The notes under the pieces are model-generated. The model made no database searches. It was given only the letters and a program-made list of their open reading frames with translations, and was not told where the DNA came from. Shown piece after piece: positions 47,352-60,551 of a stretch of 64,000 bases of DNA; positions within the stretch are counted from its first letter, which is position 1; each line of letters starts with the position of its first letter. Source of the stretch: CAWKGC01 sp963849005 (GTDB lineage Bacteria > Pseudomonadota > Gammaproteobacteria > Burkholderiales > Usitatibacteraceae); the NCBI GenBank assembly GCA_963849005.1, contig CAWKGC010000024.1:186001-250000 (forward strand), given 5' to 3'. A program made the translations under genes and the position numbers.

Positions 47352-48674
47352 TTATTCGAAACGGGTGTTCCCCGATCCGCGCACGGCGGCGACGGTCTGG
47401 AACGCTGCCTGCGCCGCGCGATCGAACTCGGGCCGCAAGGCAGGAGAAACCGGAGTCGCCTTCGGCAGCGCGACCCGCATCGGGTTCTGGTGCATGCCGC
47501 CGATCTTGAACTCGTAGTGCAGATGCGGGCCGGTCGCCCAGCCTGTGGCGCCTACGTATCCGACGACGTCGCCCTGGCGGACGCGCGAGCCGGAACGGAT
47601 GTTCGACGCGAAGCCGGAAAGGTGACCGTAGAGGGTCGTGATCGCCCCGCCATGCTTGATCTCCACCGTGTTGCCATAGCCGTTTCTCCATCCGGCGTGG
47701 ATCACGGTCCCCTCTGCCGCGGAAAGTACGCGTGTTCCCTTGGGTGCCGCGAAATCGACGCCGGTATGGGCGCGCCAGTTCTTGAAGATCGGATGGAAGC
47801 GGGCGCCGAAACCGGAACTGACCCTCGAGAATTCCACTGGCGAACGCAGGAAAGACTTGGCGCGGTTGGTGCCATCGAGAGAGTAGTAGGCATCGCTTCC
47901 GTCGTCGTCGTGGAAGAGCACAGCGTGATAGGTGTGGCCCTGGTTCACGAACTCGGCGGCGAGGATGCGGCCTGCGGAGACAAGTTCACCGGACTCGTAG
48001 AGCATCTCGTACAAGACCGTGAAGGTATCGCCCTTGCGGAGATCCTGGTGGAAGTCGATGTCGGTAGCGAATATCCGGGCGATCTGCATCGCCATTGCGT
48101 CCGGGATGCCCGCGTTGTCCGTGGCGGCGAAGAGAGAGGAGCGAATCGTCCCCGACCTGTGCACGATGCGTGGCGTCGCGGCAAGCGCGCGATCGCGAGC
48201 CTCGAAACCGGAGTCGTTGCGTTTGACCTCGAGTACCTTGTCTGCGCTGTAGAAATAGCGAAGCGCGCGAAGGCCGCCTTCTGCATTGGTCTCGGCCTGG
48301 ATGATCCGTCCGGGAACCAGCCTGGTGAAGATCAAGCGCCCGACCGGATCGGTTCGCAGGAAATCGATCGCGGCCGGGTCCCTCACCTCGATCCTCGCGA
48401 GAACGGCCGCGACAGTATCGCCGCGCTGGATCCTGTCCTGGGCAACATAGCCGTCCTGTGCCGAAGGCGGGCGGGGCGCAAGTTCAGGAAGCTCGATGGG
48501 CTCGGTCCTGCTGGCCTGCTCGACAAGATGGGTCGACGTGCCCGGCGCGATTCCGAACGCCGTAACCAGGCCGAGCGTCGGAAACGCCAGAAGGGCCGCG
48601 GCCATGGCGAGCTGCCTGCGGGGAAGCGCCCGCAACAGGCGCTGCGCTACAATGGCCGCTCGTTGGACGGGCAT
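47352..48674 (-). CDS. M23-family murein endopeptidase (MepM-like)
   Basis: A 440-residue membrane-anchored peptidoglycan hydrolase. One membrane helix (QLAMAAALLAFPTLGLVTAFGI) precedes an OapA/LysM-like domain (DRIQRGDTVAAVLARI), a middle domain and the LytM/M23 domain with zinc ligands in HPIFKNWRAHTGVDFAAP (His and Asp) and GPHLHYEFKIGG (His). All catalytic residues are present, so it should be active rather than a scaffold. I use ATG at 48674; GTG at 48719 is an alternative that adds 15 residues. It is divergent from tyrS. Confidence 0.92.
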   Translation of the reverse strand: MPVQRAAIVAQRLLRALPRRQLAMAAALLAFPTLGLVTAFGIAPGTSTHLVEQASRTEPIELPELAPRPPSAQDGYVAQDRIQRGDTVAAVLARIEVRDPAAIDFLRTDPVGRLIFTRLVPGRIIQAETNAEGGLRALRYFYSADKVLEVKRNDSGFEARDRALAATPRIVHRSGTIRSSLFAATDNAGIPDAMAMQIARIFATDIDFHQDLRKGDTFTVLYEMLYESGELVSAGRILAAEFVNQGHTYHAVLFHDDDGSDAYYSLDGTNRAKSFLRSPVEFSRVSSGFGARFHPIFKNWRAHTGVDFAAPKGTRVLSAAEGTVIHAGWRNGYGNTVEIKHGGAITTLYGHLSGFASNIRSGSRVRQGDVVGYVGATGWATGPHLHYEFKIGGMHQNPMRVALPKATPVSPALRPEFDRAAQAAFQTVAAVRGSGNTRFE

Positions 48675-48749
48675 ACTTGTGCGAGCTTGTTCATAAGCCG
48701 CGAGGATACCAGACAACACCCGCCACTGAAATAATCCTGAAGCAAATCA

Positions 48750-49954
48750 ATGAGTCAGTCTGATATCGAGCTCATCAAGCGCGGGGCCGACGAGCTTATC
48801 GTCGAAGATGACCTGAAGCGAAAACTCGCGAAGGGGCGCCCCCTTCGCATCAAGGCCGGATTCGATCCGACTGCGCCCGACCTGCACCTCGGCCACACCG
48901 TGGTGCTTGAACAAGATGCGCCAGTTCCAGGACCTCGGGCACCACGTGATGTTCCTGATCGGCGATTTCACCGGGATGATCGGCGACCCCAGCGGGCGAA
49001 ATGCGACCCGCCCCCCGCTGACCCCGGAGCAGATCCAGGCCAATGCGGAAACCTACAAGGAGCAGGTCTTCAAGGTGCTTCATGCCGACCGGACAGAGAT
49101 CCTGTTCAACTCGGCCTGGAGCCACCAGCTCGGGTCCGAAGGGATGATCAAGCTGGCGTCGACCTATACCGTGGCGCGGATGCTCGAGCGCGATGATTTT
49201 TCCAGGCGCTATGCCGAGCGGCGGCCGATATCGATCCACGAATTCCTTTATCCGCTGATGCAGGGCTACGACTCGGTGGCGATGAAGGCGGACGTCGAAC
49301 TCGGCGGCACGGACCAAAAGTTCAACCTTCTGGTAGGCAGGGAGCTTCAAAAGCACTATGGGCAGGAGCCGCAGGTGATCTTGACCATGCCCCTGCTGGA
49401 AGGCCTCGACGGCGTGAACAAGATGTCCAAGTCGCTGGGCAATTACGTGGGCATCCACGATGCCCCGGCGGAGATGTTCGGGAAGCTGATGTCGCGTCTC
49501 GGACACGCTTATGTGGCGCTACATCGAGCTGCTGTCCTTCGAGCCGATGTCCGCTGTGGCCGGATGGAAGCGGGAAGTGGAGGCGGGCGCCAATCCCCGT
49601 GAGGTGAAGGTCCGGTTTGCCCAGGAAATCGTTGCCCGCTTTCATGGCGCGCCTGCCGCAGTCCAGGCGCTGGAGCATTTCGATTCATTGTTCAGGCGCG
49701 GCGAGACCCCGGAGGACCTGGCCGAGCAGGTGCTTGTCGCGCCGGCCGGCGGGATGCCGCTGGTCCAGGTCCTCAAGGCTTGCGGAGTGTGTCCGAGCGC
49801 CTCCGAGGCGCAGCGCATGATCGAGCAGGGCGGGGTAAAGGTGGACGGTGAAAAGGTCGAGGACAAGGCGCTTCGATTGGCCCCCGGAGGCACCTACGTG
49901 CTCCAGGCGGGAAAACGAAAATTCGCCAAAGTGACCTTGAAGCAGGGGCAATAG
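48750..49954 (+). CDS. tyrS: Tyrosyl-tRNA synthetase, two frameshifts as read
   Basis: Charges tRNA-Tyr. The class I HIGH motif appears as HLGH in FDPTAPDLHLGHTVVL, and KMSKS as NKMSKSLGNYVG; a C-terminal S4 domain (VCPSASEAQRMIEQGGVKVDGEKVED) binds tRNA. The first frame change is near 48910: dropping one G gives VVLNKMRQFQDLGH. The second is near 49495, between KLMS and VSDTLMWRYIELLSF. About 400 residues when repaired, normal for the S4-bearing TyrS. It is essential, so errors are the likely cause. A TACAAT hexamer at 48648-48653 is a possible -10. Confidence 0.94.
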
Positions 49955-49985
49955 CCGGCACTTGCCGGACGGACTTCAAAAGGAC

Positions 49986-50013
49986 TTGACCCGATTATCT
50001 GACGCGGTATAAT
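49986..50013 (+). promoter_or_regulatory. rRNA operon promoter
   Basis: TTGACC (49986-49991), a 16-base spacer and consensus TATAAT (50008-50013) lie about 180 bases before the 16S gene, just after the tyrS stop. The position and near-consensus boxes fit an rrn P1-type promoter. Confidence 0.85.
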
Positions 50014-50047
50014 AGCTGGCTCTGCTGTGGGGTTTGCCCCACGCATC

Positions 50048-50058
50048 GTTCTTTAACA
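50048..50058 (+). promoter_or_regulatory. boxA antitermination site in the rrn leader
   Basis: GTTCTTTAACA matches the boxA core bound by NusB/S10, which prevents early termination of rRNA transcripts. A second copy lies in the 16S-23S spacer at 52180-52190. Confidence 0.75.
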
Positions 50059-50193
50059 AGTTACAGCCGATAGAGGTGGGTGCTGGCGCCGAGGGAGGCC
50101 GGGTCGGTCCTGTCGAAGGGACTGATCGAAGCTTTGAAGCGAAGTGCTCACTTTTGGATCCATGTGATTCTTTTGTGAGTTTTGTTGTGGATT

Positions 50194-51730
<1,537 letters not shown>

Positions 51731-51833
51731 GAGAAGGCCTCTTTCGAGGTCAGTTCCCACCACTATCGGTTGTAGGCAGTTCCAGGGAGTTTTCACGCGT
51801 GCGTGGTTTGCATCGCGTGGAGGCGCTTTCCAG

Positions 51834-51910
51834 GGGTCTGTAGCTCAGTTGGTTAGAGCACCGTCTTGATAAGGCGGGGGTCGATGGTTCGAATCCATCC
51901 AGACCCACCA
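51834..51910 (+). tRNA. tRNA-Ile (GAU)
   Basis: A 77-nt cloverleaf with acceptor GGGTCTG/CAGACCC, D arm TAGCTCAGTTGG, anticodon GAT at 51868-51870, GGTTCGAATCC T arm and encoded CCA. It is the first tRNA of the 16S-23S spacer, as is common in proteobacteria. Confidence 0.98.
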
Positions 51911-51929
51911 GGCTTCGCGTGGATTTAAT

Positions 51930-52005
51930 GGGGGTGTAGCTCAGCTGGGAGAGCACCTGCTTTGCAAGCAGGGGGTCATCGGTTCGATCCCGTTCACCTC
52001 CACCA
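51930..52005 (+). tRNA. tRNA-Ala (UGC)
   Basis: A 76-nt cloverleaf with anticodon TGC at 51963-51965 and encoded CCA. The acceptor GGGGGTG/CACCTCC contains a G3-T70 wobble pair, the identity mark of alanine tRNAs. It follows tRNA-Ile by 19 bases. Confidence 0.98.
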
Positions 52006-52372
52006 ACCCTTTTGTGATGCGCGTGAAGCGGTGGGCGATCGGGGGCGGGGAAGGCGGGCGGAGCGGTAAAGAGTTCAGCGCTGAGGTGCTTGTGCGAACG
52101 AGACTTCAGCGCTGATGTCTTCAGATGTCAGTTGGCGTGCCCGGCGACGGATGCGCTCCCCTGTTAGGAGGGGTCGGCTGTTCTTTAACAATACGGGAAG
52201 AAGTAAAGCGTTCTTGATGGAGCGGTTGCGCCTGCGTTTTGGGGCGTCGCCGGGCCTCGAGAACACTGGGTTTGATTGTATCGTTCCTGTCCGAATTAAC
52301 CGTCCGGACGGGAGCACAAGCGTTTGGATTCCTTATGGCCGGAGCTCTCGCAAAGAGAGCGCAAGGTTATAG
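52006..52372 (+). other. 16S-23S spacer, distal part, with boxA
   Basis: This 367-base stretch has no gene. It holds a second boxA-like TGTTCTTTAACA at 52179-52190. Its end, together with the 3' flank of 23S, forms a long processing stem: ATAGGGTCAAGC at 52369-52380 pairs with GCTTGACCCTAT at 55399-55410. Confidence 0.7.
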
Positions 52373-55408
<3,036 letters not shown>

Positions 55409-55519
55409 ATAACCTTGCATCACCCCCATTAGGGATCGCGCTAAAGATGCGATCAATCCCAAGCTTCACTTCTTCCCCATTGCGTGTGTGCGTCCGGAAG
55501 GACGACCACACCTGCCGAA

Positions 55520-55636
55520 TTCCTGGCGACCATAGCGCGTTGGCACCACCCCTTCCCATCCCGAACAGGACCGTGAAACGACGTTGCGCCGATGATATTG
55601 CGGATCTCCCGTGAGAAAGTAGGTCATCGCCAGGGC
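55520..55636 (+). rRNA. rrf: 5S ribosomal RNA
   Basis: About 117 nt, with terminal helix CCTGGCG (55522-55528) / CGCCAGG (55628-55634) and the conserved CCCATCCCGAAC loop and GAGAAAGTAGGTCATCGCC end. It follows 23S after about 110 bases that hold nothing I recognise. Confidence 0.95.
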
Positions 55637-55649
55637 CTTAAAAGCGAAG

Positions 55650-55684
55650 AAGCCCGACCTCGGATGAGGTCGGGCTTTTTTGTT
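55650..55684 (+). terminator. Rho-independent terminator of the rrn operon
   Basis: A 12-bp stem AAGCCCGACCTC / GAGGTCGGGCTT with a GGAT loop is followed by TTTTTTG and more T-rich sequence, 14 bases after 5S. Confidence 0.93.
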
Positions 55685-55755
55685 TTCGGGCGGCTGCGCC
55701 ATCCCTGCATGGGACAGCCGCTAGAATAGCCCGCAAACAAGGCATAGAGACGAGA

Positions 55756-57612
55756 ATGCGCACCGCCCGAAGCGATCCCGCTGCCGGCTCAGGCGTTAGA
55801 CGCGCCTGGGAGGATCGACGCGCAAGAAGAGGGCTGCTTTTCCTCGCCGTCGTCGCGATCGTGCTTGCCGCCTTGACGCTGCCCTCTCCCGGCCAGGCGC
55901 CGCTGGACCAGGCCGAGCGCGTGGCATTCGACCTTCAGGTGAACCTGCTGCGCGCGATTCGAAGTCGCCCGGTTGCCGACGACATCGTCCTGATCGGACT
56001 CGACGACTCAATGGTCGCCTCCATGCCCGAACCCCTTGCGCTTTGGCACAGGCACCTGGCCAAAGTGGCCGACGCGCTTGCCGTCGCCGGGCCCCGCACG
56101 GTCGGGATAGACGTCGTATTGCCCGAGCGCTCCTACGACAAGCTCTTGCCCGGAGGCGACCTCGCGCTGATCAGGAGCCTCTTCGCGCTGGGCGCGGGCA
56201 CGCAGCTTGTCATTGCCCGCACGGTCGACCAGGAAGGCAGGATCGCGCCGGTACATGCCACGTTCCTCAAGATGCTTGGCGAGGACCGTTTCGGCCTCGA
56301 CCAGCACTTGCTCGACCCGGACTACGTCGCGCGCCGTTTCGACGAATCGGCATTCGGCGGCGAGAACGCGGTGCAGACCCTCGCCGGCCAGATCGTGCGC
56401 GGGCAGGGCCTGCCGGTAGGCAAGGGCCATATCGATTTTTCCATCGGCGAAAGATTCGGCTACGTTCCCGTGCAGAGCGTGATCGAGTGGCTCGAGAAGG
56501 GTGACGAACGGCAGCTGCGCGAGAAGTTCGCCGGCCGCATTGTCCTCGTCGGGAGCGTGCTGCGCGGAATCGACCGCTGGCAGCTGCCTGCCAAGCTGGT
56601 CGATTGGGAGCATGCACGCGGCCGCTATGAGCTCAGCCAACCGGGCGTGGTCATCCATGCGCAGGTGCTGCGAAGCCTGCTCGGCGCCGGGCTGGTTTCG
56701 CCTTTGCCTGCTGCGTTCACCTGGATCGCCTGCTTGATCGCCGCGTCACTGGTGTTCGTCCGCTCCCGTGGCATCGTGATCCTGCTGGGCGCAGTTGCGT
56801 TTCCCGCGGGCTGGGTCCTTCTCAGCCTGTTCATGCTCGATCGGCAGGTATTGCTTCCAACGGCCTCGGTCGTCCTTGCCGCGTGGCTTGCGTTGGCGTT
56901 GCGAAGCGCCGCCGACGCGCTCGACACCGCGGAGGAGAAGGGGCGCCTCAAGCGGTCCTTTGCCGGCCAGGTGAGCCCCGACGTCCTCGAGGAGATCGTC
57001 GGGGGCGGCCTGTCGCCGGGCGTGAGCGGCCGGACGGTCGAGATCTGCGTCCTGTTCAGCGACGTCCGCGATTTCACCGCGCTTTCCGAGTCGATGTCGC
57101 CGGAGAAGGTGACCCTTGTCCTGCAGCGCTATTTCGACCGGATGGTGCGCGCGGTGCACCGCCATGAAGGCACCGTTGACAAGTTCATCGGCGATGGCAT
57201 GATGGTCCTCTTCGGGGCGCCGCGCGCCTCGAAGGACGCTTGCGGAAGCGCCGTAAGCTGCGCGCTTGCAATGATGGAAGAACTCGACAAGCTCAACGTC
57301 GAATTCGCCGCCGAGGGATTCCCGGTCCTGGTGATCGGCATCGGCATCAATTACGGCAATGTCGTCGTCGGCAACATCGGCTCTACCGAACGTCACAACT
57401 ATTCGGCGCTTGGCGATGCCGTGAACGTCGCCGCGCGGGTGGAGGGACTGACGAAGGACCTCGGGCGCAAGATCATCATTACGGATGCGGTCGTGAATCG
57501 CCTCGGCGACCGCTTCCAGTTCGACCCGCTGGGCGAGCACAAGCTCAAGGGTCACAGTCCCGTGAGTGTCTGGGGCATCCGGACGGCAAGGGGCGCCGTG
57601 CATCCGACTTGA
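55756..57612 (+). CDS. CHASE2-domain class III adenylate/guanylate cyclase
   Basis: A 618-residue membrane receptor cyclase. One N-terminal helix (residues about 26-42) leads to a periplasmic CHASE2 sensor domain (about 50-315; landmarks DDIVLIGLDDSMV, VGIDVVLPERS, GRIVLVGSVLRGIDRW), three membrane helices (about 318-385), and a class III cyclase domain. Metal-binding Asp residues are D436 and D440 in LFSDVRDFTAL; K476 in DKFIGDGMMVLFGAP and the ALGDAVNVAARVEGL block complete the catalytic set, so it should be active. cAMP is the usual product. It is followed after 14 bases by a FecR-domain gene. A TAGAAT hexamer at 55722-55727 could be its -10. Confidence 0.93.
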   Translation: MRTARSDPAAGSGVRRAWEDRRARRGLLFLAVVAIVLAALTLPSPGQAPLDQAERVAFDLQVNLLRAIRSRPVADDIVLIGLDDSMVASMPEPLALWHRHLAKVADALAVAGPRTVGIDVVLPERSYDKLLPGGDLALIRSLFALGAGTQLVIARTVDQEGRIAPVHATFLKMLGEDRFGLDQHLLDPDYVARRFDESAFGGENAVQTLAGQIVRGQGLPVGKGHIDFSIGERFGYVPVQSVIEWLEKGDERQLREKFAGRIVLVGSVLRGIDRWQLPAKLVDWEHARGRYELSQPGVVIHAQVLRSLLGAGLVSPLPAAFTWIACLIAASLVFVRSRGIVILLGAVAFPAGWVLLSLFMLDRQVLLPTASVVLAAWLALALRSAADALDTAEEKGRLKRSFAGQVSPDVLEEIVGGGLSPGVSGRTVEICVLFSDVRDFTALSESMSPEKVTLVLQRYFDRMVRAVHRHEGTVDKFIGDGMMVLFGAPRASKDACGSAVSCALAMMEELDKLNVEFAAEGFPVLVIGIGINYGNVVVGNIGSTERHNYSALGDAVNVAARVEGLTKDLGRKIIITDAVVNRLGDRFQFDPLGEHKLKGHSPVSVWGIRTARGAVHPT

Positions 57613-57626
57613 AGCAGGAGAACCCG

Positions 57627-58475
57627 ATGAGAGTCGCCATTCGTTTCGCATCCACCGCGTTGTGCGCGCTTGTTGCAGGGACCGTGCTCGCTGCCGACGG
57701 CGTGGCCTTCATCGCCAACATCAAGGGCGAGGTCACCCTGGACGGCGCGAGCCGGCCGCCGCTCTTGGCCGAACTGTCAAAGGGCCAGAAGCTCGGGCTG
57801 GGCAAGGATGCGGCCGTTTCCGTCATGTACCTCGTTTCCGGCAAGGAGTACATGCTCAAGGGCCCCGGCGACTATCTCGTGAACGAGGCCGAAGTCGCCT
57901 CGACGAAAGGCGCGGCGGCAACCTTGCGCCAGACCGATTGGCGCGCAAACCAGCAGGTGCTGGTGCAGGTGGCGCAGGCCTCGTCGGCGAGCATCCGGAT
58001 GCGAAGCGCCGCGCCCTCCGCGCCAAAGGTCGATGAGGCCGCGCCGCGCCTGCTCTACCCGGTCGACACTGCGGTGGTCACGCTGCAGCCGACCTTGCGG
58101 TGGAATCCCGGCGATGCGAAGGCCCCCTACGATGTGAAGCTGGAGCAGACCGGGGGACAGGGACAGCCGCAGGTCGCGAAGGCCGGCAAGCCCGAGTATC
58201 GCGTTGCCACGAAGCTCGCGCCGGACGCCGAGTACAAGTGGACGGTCTCGGCATCGGGCAGGGAGATCGGCAGCGGGACGTTCCGGACCCTGTCGAAGGA
58301 AGCGCAGGCAAAGGTCGATGCCCGGAAGCCCCAGGCCAAATGGGAGTTCTCGGACTGGCTGATGTATGCGATGTTGCTCAAGGAAAGCGGCGCGAACCAG
58401 GATGCCAGGGAAGTCTGGCAGAAGCTCGCGAAGGAGCGCGCCGACCTGCCCGAGATGGCCGCCCTGGCCAAGTGA
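57627..58475 (+). CDS. FecR-domain periplasmic protein
   Basis: A 282-residue exported protein with a signal peptide ending VLAAD and an N-terminal FecR-like beta domain (residues about 24-110: GEVTLDGASRPPLLAELSKGQKLGLGKDAAVSVMYLVSGKEYMLKGPGDY). The middle has a fibronectin-like segment (LLYPVDTAVVTLQPTLRWNPGD, YKWTVSASGREIGSGTFRTL) and a helical C-terminus. No sigma factor or TonB receptor is near, so this is not a classical FecIR system. AGGAG at 57616-57620 and the 14-base gap after the cyclase gene indicate co-transcription; it could supply the CHASE2 domain with a periplasmic partner. That is inference. Confidence 0.85.
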   Translation: MRVAIRFASTALCALVAGTVLAADGVAFIANIKGEVTLDGASRPPLLAELSKGQKLGLGKDAAVSVMYLVSGKEYMLKGPGDYLVNEAEVASTKGAAATLRQTDWRANQQVLVQVAQASSASIRMRSAAPSAPKVDEAAPRLLYPVDTAVVTLQPTLRWNPGDAKAPYDVKLEQTGGQGQPQVAKAGKPEYRVATKLAPDAEYKWTVSASGREIGSGTFRTLSKEAQAKVDARKPQAKWEFSDWLMYAMLLKESGANQDAREVWQKLAKERADLPEMAALAK

Positions 58476-58562
58476 ATGGGCGCGACTCCGCGGCCATTCG
58501 GCCACGGGGATTTTGAGCGATAATTTGCGCAGGGTCGCCGCCCCGGCGGCGCCCGGTGACCA

Positions 58563-60551
58563 ATGAGCTACGCGCAAACCACGCTGCCAGGCCTTTTCTC
58601 GCGAATTCTCGGAGCGGCGCTCCTGTGCATCCAGATGCACGCGTTCGCCGCGAACGAGCGCGTCGCGCTCCTGATCGGCAACAACCAGTATCCCAGTTCG
58701 CCCCTGCGCAATGCCGTCAACGATGCGCGCGACCTTGGCGACGCTCTCAAGGAGCTGGGGTTCAAGGTCATCATCCGCGAGAACACATCGCGCAAGGAAA
58801 TGATCGAGGCGATCCGCGAGTTCGGAAACGCGCTCGAGGGGTCGCAAGCGGCGCTGTTCTTCTACGCCGGGCATGCGATGCAATTCAAGGACCGCAACTA
58901 CCTTATTCCCATCGATGCCGCGATGGGATCCGAGGACGACGTGACGTTTTTCTCCGTTGAAGTGGGGCAGGTGTTCGACAGGATGGATCGCGCGAGGACG
59001 CGTTTCAACTTCCTCATTCTCGATGCGTGCCGCGACAATCCGTTCGCCAGCAGCTTCAAGGCGAGCTCTGCCGGCCTCGCCCAGATGAGCGCGCCGCAGG
59101 GAACCATCATCTCGTACGCCACCGCGCCCGGCTCCGTGGCGCAGGATGGGTTCGGTCGCAACGGCACTTTCACCAAGTACCTGCTGAAGCACATCCGCTC
59201 GCCGGATGTCCCGGTGGAAATCATGTTCAAGCGCGTCCGCGAGGACGTCGTCCAGGAGACCAAGCGGCAGCAGTCCCCGTGGGACTCGTCGTCGCTGAAG
59301 GGAGACTTCACCTTCAATACGACCGGCAAGACGCTCGCTTCCGCCGCGCCGGTCGCGGCGGCGTCCGGCCCTTCCTCGGATGCGCAGCTGGCGATCGAGC
59401 GCGAATTCTGGATCAGCGTGCGCGAGTCGAGCCGCGCCGACGACATCCAGGCCTATCTCGACAAGTACCCGGCCGGGCAGTTTTCAGCGCTGGCGAAGAA
59501 CAGGCTCGATGCCCTGATCAGGCCCGCGCGAACGCAGGTTGCCACGGCACCTGCGACTGAAACCAGGCCGGCCGAATCCGCAAGGCCCGCAGCGCCGGCA
59601 TCGACGGCAACCGTGGCCGAACCCAGGGCCGCGCAGCCCGGGCCGGGTGCGGCCGCAGCGAAGGCTGCGGGGACCGAGGCTGCACCCGAGGAGAAGGTGG
59701 TCGTGGCGGCGGCAGCGCCGTCGCCGCAACCGGCTCCGCCGATGCCTGCCGTGCCACCGCAGCAGGTCAAGGAACTCGAAGGCGGCACACGCGAGGTGAC
59801 CTTTGTCGACGGCTCGGTGTACCGCGGCAGCGTGCGGGGCGTCGACCTGCATGGCAAGGGCGAATTCGTTTCGAAGTCGGGGTTCCGTTACAGCGGCGAC
59901 TTCAAGGACGGCCTCAAGCAGGGCCAGGGAACCTACACCTGGCAAAACGGCGACACGTACACGGGCGAATTCGTCGAGGACAAGCCCAGCGGCAAGGGAC
60001 TCTACCAATTTGCAAGCGGCGACAGGTACGAAGGCGAAGTCAGGGCCGGCGTGATCGTGGGCAAGGGCGCCTATTCCACGAAAGGTGGCGACCGGTTCGA
60101 AGGCACGTTCGCCGATGGCAAGCCTGATGGCAGTGGCGTCTACCGATTCGCCTCGGGCGACCGATACGAAGGCGAGATGGCCGCCGGACGGGTGTCGGGA
60201 AAGGGTGCCTACTTCAGCGCCAGCGGCGATCGCATCGAAGGGCTGTTCGTCGATGGCAAGCCCTCCATCGGAACCTATTATTTTTCCGGAGGCGATCGCT
60301 ATGAAGGCGACATCGCCGGCGGGACGCTCACCGGCAAGGGCATCTACCACTACACGAACGGCCTGAAGTACGACGGCGAAATGGTGCAGGGAAAGCCCAA
60401 TGGCCGAGGCGTTTTCTGGTTCGCCGACGGTACCCGCTTCGAAGGCGTCTTCGAGGACGGCCTGAAGAAGGCCAAGGGTGTCCTGGTCGCCAAGGACGGG
60501 GCGCAGCAGCCCGCCGAAATCACCGAGGGCACGGTCCGCCTGGGCAACTAG
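58563..60551 (+). CDS. Caspase-like peptidase (C14) with ten C-terminal MORN repeats
   Basis: A 662-residue exported protein. The signal peptide (residues 1-30) is followed by a caspase p20-like domain (about 31-255) with catalytic H104 in FFYAGHAMQF and C156 in ILDACRDNPF. Residues 280-316 (REFWISVRESSRADDIQAYLDKYPAGQFSALA) are the small helical unit often found after bacterial caspase domains. An Ala/Pro-rich linker (about 320-400) leads to about ten MORN repeats (418-648) of the form D-x-Y-x-G-x-(6)-G-K-G-x-Y. MORN repeats elsewhere bind membranes or proteins. It lies 87 bases after the FecR gene; the gap has a GATAAT hexamer at 58519-58524. Its stop overlaps that of the convergent TPR-GGDEF gene. 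Substrate unknown. Confidence 0.92.
   Translation: MSYAQTTLPGLFSRILGAALLCIQMHAFAANERVALLIGNNQYPSSPLRNAVNDARDLGDALKELGFKVIIRENTSRKEMIEAIREFGNALEGSQAALFFYAGHAMQFKDRNYLIPIDAAMGSEDDVTFFSVEVGQVFDRMDRARTRFNFLILDACRDNPFASSFKASSAGLAQMSAPQGTIISYATAPGSVAQDGFGRNGTFTKYLLKHIRSPDVPVEIMFKRVREDVVQETKRQQSPWDSSSLKGDFTFNTTGKTLASAAPVAAASGPSSDAQLAIEREFWISVRESSRADDIQAYLDKYPAGQFSALAKNRLDALIRPARTQVATAPATETRPAESARPAAPASTATVAEPRAAQPGPGAAAAKAAGTEAAPEEKVVVAAAAPSPQPAPPMPAVPPQQVKELEGGTREVTFVDGSVYRGSVRGVDLHGKGEFVSKSGFRYSGDFKDGLKQGQGTYTWQNGDTYTGEFVEDKPSGKGLYQFASGDRYEGEVRAGVIVGKGAYSTKGGDRFEGTFADGKPDGSGVYRFASGDRYEGEMAAGRVSGKGAYFSASGDRIEGLFVDGKPSIGTYYFSGGDRYEGDIAGGTLTGKGIYHYTNGLKYDGEMVQGKPNGRGVFWFADGTRFEGVFEDGLKKAKGVLVAKDGAQQPAEITEGTVRLGN

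Noticed and set aside
57627..58475. FecR protein as part of a FecIR iron-uptake regulator system
   Set aside because: No ECF sigma factor or TonB receptor is adjacent, and the protein has a cleavable signal instead of a FecR-type cytoplasmic N-terminus.
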